Source: Gemmatimonadota bacterium (lineage in GTDB: Bacteria; Gemmatimonadota; Gemmatimonadetes; Palauibacterales; Palauibacteraceae). From it: a stretch of DNA of 5,077 bases. This document shows, in pieces, positions 1 to 5,077 of this stretch. Each line of letters opens with the position of its first letter. Positions within the stretch are counted from its first letter, which is position 1. Below the pieces are notes generated by a model, which searched no databases, was not told the origin of the DNA, and worked only from the letters and a program-made list of their open reading frames with translations. The translations under genes were made by a program, and so were the position numbers. Location of the stretch: assembly GCA_013042495.1 (NCBI GenBank), contig JABDQB010000447.1, forward strand, positions 1 to 5,077. Direction: 5' to 3'.

Positions 1-343
1 GGGTCACCCGGTCGCGCGTCGGAATGAGGACCGACTCGACCTGCTCCCCGTCCCGCAGCCGCCATAGATGTTTGACGGTACCGTCCCGCGATCGGGCCTG
101 GAAGGCCATTTCCAGCGGTGAGACCGAGAATCGCTCAGCCAGGAGAGTGCGCAGTTCCGCTGGCAGATCGGTCATCTCATGGAACCCGGCGGCGAATCGG
201 TCGTGCACCCAGGCGGAGACCTGCCGCGCCCGGTAGGCCGGCTGACCGAGTTCGACCAATGTAGAACCGAGGACCGCCTCGTAGTCGTCCGGATGGTGAT
301 CCAGCAGCTCGTGCAGCCCGGCTATTTTCGCCTCTTCTTCCAT
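1..343 (-). CDS. rlmN: 23S rRNA (adenine-2503-C2)-methyltransferase RlmN, N-terminal part (cut by left edge)
   Basis: The reading frame runs leftward from an ATG at 343-341 and stays open to the window edge, giving 114 residues. They match the RlmN N-terminal region: an RNA-binding helical part with GQPAYRARQVSAWVHDR (residues 33-49) and EMTDLPAELR (56-65), then SRDGTVKHLWRL (85-96) and the VESVLIP strand (102-108) that leads into the radical-SAM barrel. The family uses S-adenosylmethionine radical chemistry to methylate A2503 of 23S rRNA, and in some species A37 of tRNAs. The CxxxCxxC iron-sulfur motif and the catalytic cysteines lie beyond the window, so activity cannot be judged here. No strong Shine-Dalgarno precedes the ATG. 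A TTG twelve codons upstream is an alternative start, but the family's N-terminus fits the ATG. The gene is transcribed divergently from the ptsN-like operon. The family call is firm. Confidence 0.92.
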   Translation of the reverse strand, partial: MEEEAKIAGLHELLDHHPDDYEAVLGSTLVELGQPAYRARQVSAWVHDRFAAGFHEMTDLPAELRTLLAERFSVSPLEMAFQARSRDGTVKHLWRLRDGEQVESVLIPTRDRVT

Positions 344-387
344 GAGAACGAGGATCCTGATCCAGCCGGCACGGCGCAAGGGCTGTC

Positions 388-416
388 TTGCTGCTCATTC
401 GGGCCGCCGGTATCTT
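388..416 (+). promoter_or_regulatory. possible sigma70-type promoter for the ptsN-vanZ-aspS-phoH-pgpH operon
   Basis: TTGCTG (388-393) and TATCTT (411-416) are separated by exactly 17 bases. They match the -35 and -10 consensus at 3/6 and 4/6 positions. Transcription would start near 423, just upstream of the GGAGG at 433-437. The pair lies in the only intergenic space before the operon, between divergent genes, which is where a promoter is expected. The match is weak and could arise by chance; no better pair was seen for this strand. Confidence 0.28.
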
Positions 417-431
417 GAACCGCCGCGAAAT

Positions 432-456
432 CGGAGGCCCGCACCGGGTGCCTCCG
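432..456 (+). promoter_or_regulatory. hairpin covering the Shine-Dalgarno and likely GTG start of the ptsN-like gene
   Basis: CGGAGGC (432-438) and GCCTCCG (450-456) are perfect 7-base inverted repeats enclosing an 11-base loop, within which two more G-C pairs are possible around a bulge. The left arm contains the only good Shine-Dalgarno here (GGAGG, 433-437), and the right arm begins on the last base of the proposed GTG start (448-450). If transcribed, the helix would hide the ribosome binding site. No T-tract follows it, so it is not an intrinsic terminator. A regulatory role is inference, and short G-C hairpins are common in DNA this GC-rich. Confidence 0.3.
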
Positions 457-972
457 CCAGTGTCCTACGCCTTCCGGAGCTCGGCTACGAGTACCCGTTC
501 TCCAGGCCCGCCCCTGACGCTTTCCTCGCGCCTGACCGAGGAACGTATCAAGGTTCCCCTGGACTCCCTGGACAAGCCCGGGATCCTCAGGGAGCTGTGC
601 CTTCTCCTGGCCACCGCAGCGGATTCGCTGGATCGACTGGATGACATCCACCGAGCCGTCATCGAGCGGGAATCCGTGCTCAGCACGGGAGTGGGCTCGG
701 GGATCGCGCTCCCACACGGGAAGTGTCCCGGCCTGGAACGTTTCGAGATCGTGGCGGGGACGACGCGCGAACCGGTGGACTTCGAGGCGGTCGATGGCGA
801 TCCCGTCCGGCTGGTCGTGATGATGGTCGGCCCTCCTGCGGCGGCCGGATACCACGTGAAGACCCTGGGGCACATCAGTCGAACGCTGCGGGACGCGGAA
901 CTTCGGGCTAAGCTGTCCGGGGCCGAGGACGCGGTCTGCTTCCGGCGGTTCATACTGGAAGCGGGAGCTTGA
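448..972 (+). CDS. ptsN: PTS EIIA (fructose/nitrogen-type) domain protein, PtsN-like
   Basis: A single EIIA domain of the fructose/Ntr family fills the protein. It aligns with E. coli PtsN from LTLSSRL (residues 23-29) to the C-terminus. The phosphorylated histidine is His90 in GIALPHGK, and a second conserved histidine is His136 in YHVKTL. Such stand-alone EIIA proteins take phosphate from HPr or NPr and regulate partners, in E. coli including potassium transport, rather than import sugar. No EIIB, EIIC or HPr gene is visible, which fits a regulatory role. The start is uncertain. GTG 448 has GGAGG ten bases upstream and gives 174 residues, slightly longer than E. coli PtsN (163); GTG 460 and CTG 514 are alternatives, the last leaving almost no N-terminal extension. 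The frame is open upstream to 388, but that part does not resemble the family. The 3' end overlaps the vanZ-like start. Confidence 0.88.
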   Translation: MPPPVSYAFRSSATSTRSPGPPLTLSSRLTEERIKVPLDSLDKPGILRELCLLLATAADSLDRLDDIHRAVIERESVLSTGVGSGIALPHGKCPGLERFEIVAGTTREPVDFEAVDGDPVRLVVMMVGPPAAAGYHVKTLGHISRTLRDAELRAKLSGAEDAVCFRRFILEAGA

Positions 973-1379
973 GAGGCCCTTCCGGCTCCTGGCGGTCCGT
1001 TGCCGTCTGGGCGGTGTTGATTCTCATCGCGACGACGATCTCACTTCCGGACGTCGCCGTTCGGGTGCCCGCGCCGGGGCTGGACAAGCTGGTGCACGGC
1101 TCGCTGTACCTCGTCCTCGGGTGGCTGGTGGGAGCCGCCCTGTGCGCCATGGGTCGGCGCGGCGTCATGGCCGTGGGGTTGGCTCTATTGTCGCTGGCCG
1201 TGTTCGCGCTTCTCGATGAGGCGCACCAGCATTGGTTGCCCGGACGAGTGCCGAGCCTTGGCGATTGGACCGCCGACGTGATCGGCGCCACGATAGGGCT
1301 GACAGCTGGTATGATGCTGTGGAACGTTCTCCAGGCGCCGAAAAGGCGGAGTGCGGCGCAAGACAGGGAGGAACACTGA
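969..1379 (+). CDS. VanZ-like integral membrane protein
   Basis: This is a 136-residue protein with about four hydrophobic segments (roughly residues 10-27, 41-61, 64-84 and 102-121). The VanZ-like signature is clear: DKLVHGSLYLVLGW (39-52) opens the second segment, and DEAHQHWLPGRVPSLGDW (83-100) follows the third, with its acidic pair, Gln87, PGR, Ser96 and Asp99. The family is named after the teicoplanin-resistance gene vanZ, but most chromosomal members have no known function, and nothing here points to glycopeptide resistance. The TTG start at 969-971 overlaps the upstream TGA at 970-972 and has GGAAG seven bases before it, so coupling with ptsN is likely. The C-terminal tail (KRRSAAQDREEH) is charged and probably cytoplasmic by the positive-inside rule. 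The family call is confident; the function is unknown. Confidence 0.87.
   Translation: MRGPSGSWRSVAVWAVLILIATTISLPDVAVRVPAPGLDKLVHGSLYLVLGWLVGAALCAMGRRGVMAVGLALLSLAVFALLDEAHQHWLPGRVPSLGDWTADVIGATIGLTAGMMLWNVLQAPKRRSAAQDREEH
1365..1371 (+). promoter_or_regulatory. Shine-Dalgarno AGGGAGG near the aspS start
   Basis: AGGGAGG is the best ribosome binding site near the vanZ/aspS junction. It lies four bases before an in-frame CTG (1376-1378) that overlaps the vanZ stop as CTGA, and 22 bases before the first in-frame GTG (1394). Its strength and spacing favour CTG as the real aspS start, whereas start-codon frequency favours GTG. GTG 1394 has only GAGGGAG at 1385-1391, which is too close to be ideal. 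Confidence 0.4.
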
Positions 1380-1393
1380 GCCACGAGGGAGCC

Positions 1394-3241
1394 GTGGAGT
1401 CTGGCCGGAAAGTCGATCGCGATGCCTTTCGCGGCGTTCCGGGCTCGACTCACTATCGCGATGTGCCCTGCGGGCTGATCGACGCCAGCTGGGCGGGAAG
1501 ATCCGTGCATGTCGCCGGCTGGGTGCATCGCCGGCGAGACAAGGGAGGGGTCAAGTTCGTTCTGCTTCGCGACCGAACGGGCCTGGTGCAGCTGGCCTTC
1601 GAGCCCGAGCGGACGCCGGCTGACGTGATTGCGGCGGCAGGCGCCCTGAACCCCGAGGACGTGCTGTGGATACGGGGAGACATCGAGGCCCGTCCGCCGG
1701 GGGCCGTCAACCCCGACATGGCTACGGGCGAGGTGGAGATCCGTGTGCGAGAAATGACGGTTCTGGCATCCTCGGACCCACTGCCGATCCTGGTCGCGAT
1801 TCCGCCTGAAGAGGATCTGCCTTCCGAGGAACTGCGCCTGCGGCACCGGGTGCTCGATCTGCGGCGCGCGGAACTGCAGCGGAACTTCGTCACCCGGCAC
1901 CTGGCGACGAACGGCGCGCGCGCTTCGCTTTCGCAGCAGGGATTCCTGGAAGTGGAGACTCCATTCCTGACCCGGCGGACCCCTGAGGGAGCCCGGGACT
2001 ACCTGGTGCCCAGCCGAATCCATCACGGAGAGTTTTACGCGCTTCCCCAATCGCCTCAGCTCTACAAGCAGTTGCTCATGGCCGCGGGTTTCGATCGATA
2101 CTTCCAGGTCGCCCGTTGCCTGCGCGACGAAGACCTCAGGGCCGACCGGCAGCCGGAGTTCACGCAGATCGATGTCGAGATGGCCTTCGTGGCCGAGGAC
2201 GACGTGTTCGCGGTTTGCGAGCGAATGCTGTTCGACATGTTTGCGTCCACCCTCGACCGGGAGATCCCGGTCCCGTTTCCGCGGATGACCTGGGCCGAGG
2301 CAGTTGAGTCATACGGCACGGACAAGCCCGACCTCCGGATCGACTGGCGCATCCGGGACTTCTCGCAGGCGCTTGGTGGCCGCGGGTTCGGAATCGTCGA
2401 CGGGGCGATCGAGGCCGGGGGAAGGGTGCGGGGGATCGTGGTTCCCGGTGGGGCGGCGCTGTCCCGCTCGCGGCTGGACGCGATCAACGAAACGGCTCGG
2501 AGATCCGGGGCGAAGGGTGCCCTGTGGATGAAGGTCACCGAAGACGGCTTCACGGGGCCCGCTGCCAGGGCGGTCGATGACGAGGCCGGGTCGATTCTCA
2601 GATCGGACTTCGGAGTCGAGCCCGGAGACCTCGTCCTGATGATCGCGGGTCCGGACAGCGAGAGCTCTCCAGCCCTCGACGTGCTGCGCAGGGAGCTCGC
2701 GACGGAGCTCGGGGCGAGCTCGGAGGGAGAGGAATGGGTGTGGGTCACGGACTTCCCGTTGTTCGAGGCAGATCCGGAGACCGGTGAGCCGGCCGCCAGC
2801 CACCATCCGTTCACCATGCCGGTGGACGTGACGCCGGAGGAATTGCTCGCGGATCCGTTCTCCGTTCGGTCGCGGGCCTACGACCTGGTGCTGAACGGAA
2901 CGGAACTGGCCAGCGGCAGCATTCGTTGCCACGAGCCGGCCCTGCAGCGTGCGATCCTCGAGGCATTGGGAATGACGGCTGAGCAGGTAGACGCCCGTTT
3001 CGGCTTCCTCCTCGAGGCTTTCCGCTATGGCGTGCCCCCACACGGTGGATTCGCACTCGGCCTCGATCGGCTCGTGGCCCTGATGGTAGGCGTTTCATCC
3101 CTTCGCGATGTGATCGCGTTTCCGAAGACCACGGCCGCCCGGGGACTGATGGAGGGGGCCCCCTCCGCTGTCGACAACGAGTTGTTGGCTGATCTCGGAA
3201 TCCGGCTGGACGGGCCACGGGCAGGCGGGACCGATGACTGA
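1394..3241 (+). CDS. aspS: aspartyl-tRNA synthetase (bacterial type, with GAD insertion)
   Basis: This cytoplasmic class II synthetase charges tRNA with aspartate. From GTG 1394 it has 615 residues, near E. coli AspRS (590). In order: an anticodon-binding OB fold (about 20-125) with GWVHRRRDKGG; class II motif 1 (FLEVETPFL, 184-192) followed by TPEGARDYLVPSR; the aspartate/ATP site with ALPQSPQLYKQLLM (216-229) and motif 2 RCLRDEDLRADRQPEFTQID (241-260); the bacterial GAD insertion (about 310-435); and motif 3 (GFALGLDRL, 552-560) followed by RDVIAFPKT. All expected motifs are intact. The anticodon domain has Lys50 and Gly103 where discriminating E. coli AspRS has Leu30 and Lys81 (see findings). 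The start is uncertain: CTG 1376 has the better Shine-Dalgarno and would add six residues, while GTG 1463 sits just before the conserved region. The frame continues upstream to 1232 inside vanZ, which is not credible coding. The 3' end overlaps phoH by eight bases. Confidence 0.96.
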   Translation: MESGRKVDRDAFRGVPGSTHYRDVPCGLIDASWAGRSVHVAGWVHRRRDKGGVKFVLLRDRTGLVQLAFEPERTPADVIAAAGALNPEDVLWIRGDIEARPPGAVNPDMATGEVEIRVREMTVLASSDPLPILVAIPPEEDLPSEELRLRHRVLDLRRAELQRNFVTRHLATNGARASLSQQGFLEVETPFLTRRTPEGARDYLVPSRIHHGEFYALPQSPQLYKQLLMAAGFDRYFQVARCLRDEDLRADRQPEFTQIDVEMAFVAEDDVFAVCERMLFDMFASTLDREIPVPFPRMTWAEAVESYGTDKPDLRIDWRIRDFSQALGGRGFGIVDGAIEAGGRVRGIVVPGGAALSRSRLDAINETARRSGAKGALWMKVTEDGFTGPAARAVDDEAGSILRSDFGVEPGDLVLMIAGPDSESSPALDVLRRELATELGASSEGEEWVWVTDFPLFEADPETGEPAASHHPFTMPVDVTPEELLADPFSVRSRAYDLVLNGTELASGSIRCHEPALQRAILEALGMTAEQVDARFGFLLEAFRYGVPPHGGFALGLDRLVALMVGVSSLRDVIAFPKTTAARGLMEGAPSAVDNELLADLGIRLDGPRAGGTDD

Positions 3242-4244
3242 AGCGGGCGCAGCGGGTTCCGAATCGCTGGATGCGCCGGTCATCCAGCACCGGCTGTCGG
3301 CCGAGGGAGCCGACGAGCTGCTCCTCGCCGGGGTGAACGACGTGCATCTGAAGGCCCTGGCCCGACTCGGCGACCTTCGCGTCATCCTGCGAAACGATCA
3401 GCTGATCCTCTCGGGGGACGTCGAGGCGGTCGAGCGCTGCACACCGGTCGTGCAGCGGATGATCCGCATGGCCCAGCTCAGGCGTTCCTTCGACCTGGCG
3501 GATGTGGAGCGCTTCTTCGCAGAGGCGGAGAGCGAGCCACTGGCCCAGGTTCCAGAATCCGATGATGAGGTCGTGGCACTTCCGGGAGCACGTAAGGTAA
3601 TACGGCCTAAGTCTAAAGGACAAAAGGAGTACCTCTCGGCGATCCGGAAGAACGATATCGTCGTCGGCATCGGGCCGGCCGGGACGGGAAAGACGTACCT
3701 TGGAGTGGCCATGGCCGTCGATGCGCTGGCCCGGAAACAGGTGCGCCGCATCATTCTGACCCGACCCGCGGTCGAAGCCGGCGAAGCGCTCGGTTTTCTT
3801 CCGGGTGACATCCGTGACAAGGTCGATCCGTATCTGAGGCCACTGTACGACGCGCTCGAGGACATGCTTCCCACCGATCGGATGCGCCGGGCCATCGAGG
3901 AGCATACGATCGAGATCGCACCCCTCGCGTACATGCGCGGACGCACCCTCTCCGACGCGTTTCTCATCCTGGATGAGGCCCAGAACGCCACGACCGCTCA
4001 GATGAAGATGTTCCTCACGCGCCTGGGCCTGAATTCGCGGACCGTGATAACCGGAGACAAGACGCAGATCGACTTGCCGCGCCCGCAGGAGTCGGGATTG
4101 CTGGAAATCGAACGGATCCTGAAGTCCGTCGACGGAATCGACTTCGTCTATCTCACCGAATCCGACGTGGTCAGGCACCGCCTGGTGAAGGAGATCATCC
4201 GGGCGTATGCCGAGCATGACAACGGCGTGGAGAAGGACGGATGA
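3234..4244 (+). CDS. phoH: PhoH family ATPase (PhoH-like, YbeZ type)
   Basis: The 336-residue protein has the usual PhoH/YbeZ length. An N-terminal region (about 16-105) resembles a small KH-like RNA-binding fold, with GDLRVILRNDQLILSG at 46-61. A linker leads to a P-loop ATPase domain with Walker A GPAGTGKT (147-154), TRPAVEAGEALGFLPG (176-191), MRGRTL (234-239), Walker B FLILDEAQN (243-251) and VITGDKTQIDLP (271-282). The family is thought to act in RNA metabolism or ribosome maturation with the endoribonuclease YbeY; the exact reaction is poorly defined. ATG 3234 overlaps the aspS stop (ATGACTGA) and has AGGCGGGA just before it (3223-3230), indicating coupled translation. The gene ends in ATGA, shared with the next start. 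Codons 119-133 use unusually many A/T-rich codons (see findings). Confidence 0.96.
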   Translation: MTEAGAAGSESLDAPVIQHRLSAEGADELLLAGVNDVHLKALARLGDLRVILRNDQLILSGDVEAVERCTPVVQRMIRMAQLRRSFDLADVERFFAEAESEPLAQVPESDDEVVALPGARKVIRPKSKGQKEYLSAIRKNDIVVGIGPAGTGKTYLGVAMAVDALARKQVRRIILTRPAVEAGEALGFLPGDIRDKVDPYLRPLYDALEDMLPTDRMRRAIEEHTIEIAPLAYMRGRTLSDAFLILDEAQNATTAQMKMFLTRLGLNSRTVITGDKTQIDLPRPQESGLLEIERILKSVDGIDFVYLTESDVVRHRLVKEIIRAYAEHDNGVEKDG

Positions 4245-5077
4245 GTGCAGCGCGGTTCCGCGAGACGTGGCGCGACGCCATTCGCGCGATCGACCGCCAG
4301 CCAGGCGAGAGCTGGCGGGACCAGCTTTTCCATCACGGGTTCCGGGTCGCCGTCGTGCTGACCATCGCGGCTGCCGTTCCACTTCTGTTCCGCAGCCACA
4401 CACTTCCCGAGACCGTGGACGTCCAGCAGGGCGCGGTCGCTACCGAGGACGTGATCGCCGCGTTCGAGTTCGAGGTCCCGAAGAGCGCGGACCAGGTGGC
4501 GAGGGAGAGGGACAACGCCGAACGCGGCGTGCTCGCAGTCTATATTCTCGATTCCGCTGCGGCGGACACGGCGATCGAAAACGTCAGTCGCTTCTTCGAA
4601 CAGGCCGATTCGGTCTTCGGATCGGACCCGGCTCGCATCGACGCTGCGGCGGCGCGCGCTTTCCTCAGGTCAAACGGGCTGACGGTGACCGACGCTCAGC
4701 TCACCTACCTGGCCGATCCAGAGCGCCGCATGGCACTTCGGCGCTCGATCGAGACGGCGTTCCGGGCGCTCCTGCCGGTTGGCGTCGCTGCGTTGCTGGA
4801 TCCCGTGGGGCAGGCGGCAAGCGTCGTCACAATCCGAGGGGAGACGGACCGGCTGGTGCGGAGGGACTCCATCACGACTCTGAACCGGTTCCACGAGGAC
4901 GCGCTGGTTTACGCGCCGCAGGACGCCTCCGTGGATGGATTCCAGATCTACGGGAGCCTCCTGATCCGGTTTCGGAAGCCGACCCTGATCCCCGACGACC
5001 TGGCTACCCGCACGGCACGTGAGCAGGCGCGGGCGGCCGTCGACACGGTGGCGGACGTGATCCTGGAAGGTGAGCGG
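4241..5077 (+). CDS. pgpH: 7TMR-HD family c-di-AMP phosphodiesterase, PgpH-like, N-terminal part (cut by right edge)
   Basis: The frame from ATG 4241 is open to the last base, giving 279 residues. A short cytoplasmic N-terminus precedes one membrane segment (about 34-50). The rest is a 7TMR-HDED-type extracytoplasmic domain, recognised by QQGAVATEDVIAAFEFEVPKS (from residue 62) near its start and FRKPTLIPDDLATRTAREQA (244-263) near its end. In PgpH/YqfF proteins this is followed by seven membrane helices and a cytoplasmic HD domain that hydrolyses cyclic di-AMP; those parts are outside the window, so catalytic residues cannot be checked. The start shares ATGA with the phoH stop, with GGAGAAGGA (4229-4237) as ribosome binding site. 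Position after phoH matches the conserved phoH-yqfF-ybeY order, which supports the call and predicts ybeY next. The assignment rests on domain pattern and synteny, and is fairly sure. Confidence 0.88.
   Translation, partial: MSAARFRETWRDAIRAIDRQPGESWRDQLFHHGFRVAVVLTIAAAVPLLFRSHTLPETVDVQQGAVATEDVIAAFEFEVPKSADQVARERDNAERGVLAVYILDSAAADTAIENVSRFFEQADSVFGSDPARIDAAAARAFLRSNGLTVTDAQLTYLADPERRMALRRSIETAFRALLPVGVAALLDPVGQAASVVTIRGETDRLVRRDSITTLNRFHEDALVYAPQDASVDGFQIYGSLLIRFRKPTLIPDDLATRTAREQARAAVDTVADVILEGER

Noticed and set aside
344..447. Intrinsic terminator or small RNA in the divergent intergenic region
   Set aside because: The only strong hairpin (432-456) is not followed by a T-tract, and a divergent region needs no terminator. 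Nothing else structured was seen.
322..873. Minus-strand open frame of 183 codons opposite the ptsN-like gene
   Set aside because: It overlaps the start of rlmN and the whole conserved EIIA domain on the other strand and has no recognisable motif.
1232..1393. Upstream extension of the aspS frame to an ATG at 1232
   Set aside because: It would overlap vanZ by about 150 bases, and the extra residues do not resemble any AspRS N-terminus.
950..2050. Long minus-strand open frame (366 codons) opposite vanZ and aspS
   Set aside because: It lies antisense to clearly recognised genes, its translation is rich in Arg, Ser and Pro without any family motif, and such long antisense frames are usual in high-GC DNA.
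2811..4403. Very long minus-strand open frame (530 codons) opposite aspS, phoH and the start of pgpH
   Set aside because: It spans three sense genes with intact motifs and shows no domain of its own; stop codons are scarce by GC bias.
4207..5022. Plus-strand open frame of 271 codons overlapping the pgpH-like gene
   Set aside because: The translation is Arg/Gly-rich and low in hydrophobic residues, typical of a frame-shifted shadow. The frame from 4241 gives a recognisable membrane segment and 7TMR-HDED motifs.

Overview
The window is high-GC bacterial chromosomal DNA, almost wholly coding, with short or negative intergenic distances and housekeeping genes. Gene content (RlmN, an EIIA-Ntr-like protein, a VanZ-like membrane protein, a bacterial-type AspRS, PhoH and a PgpH/7TMR-HD protein) and the PhoH-PgpH order suggest a free-living Gram-negative-like or deep-branching lineage such as Gemmatimonadota. 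That assignment is inference from gene content and GC only. No rRNA, tRNA, mobile element, CRISPR array or clear intrinsic terminator was seen.

Layout. Positions 1-343 hold the 5' part of rlmN on the minus strand, cut by the left edge before its radical-SAM cysteine motif. Positions 344-447 are a divergent intergenic region with a weak promoter-like pair and a strong hairpin over the likely ribosome binding site of the next gene. From 448 to the right edge, five genes on the plus strand look like one operon: ptsN-like (448-972), vanZ-like (969-1379), aspS (1394-3241), phoH (3234-4244) and a pgpH-like gene (4241 to the edge, incomplete). Three of the four junctions are stop/start overlaps, which points to translational coupling. 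The fourth gap is 14 nt, or an overlap if aspS starts at a rare CTG.

The operon mixes translation (AspRS, with RlmN divergent), RNA metabolism (PhoH, usually next to YbeY), signalling (EIIA phosphocarrier and a c-di-AMP phosphodiesterase of the PgpH family) and an unassigned membrane protein (VanZ-like). The next gene beyond the right edge is predicted to be ybeY, from the conserved phoH-pgpH-ybeY order in other bacteria.

This is mostly an ordinary housekeeping region, and I found no convincing new system. The points most worth a second look are the AspRS anticodon-domain residues that hint at a non-discriminating enzyme, the hairpin over the ptsN start, a cluster of AT-rich codons at the PhoH domain boundary, and the pairing of EIIA-Ntr-like and c-di-AMP genes in one operon.
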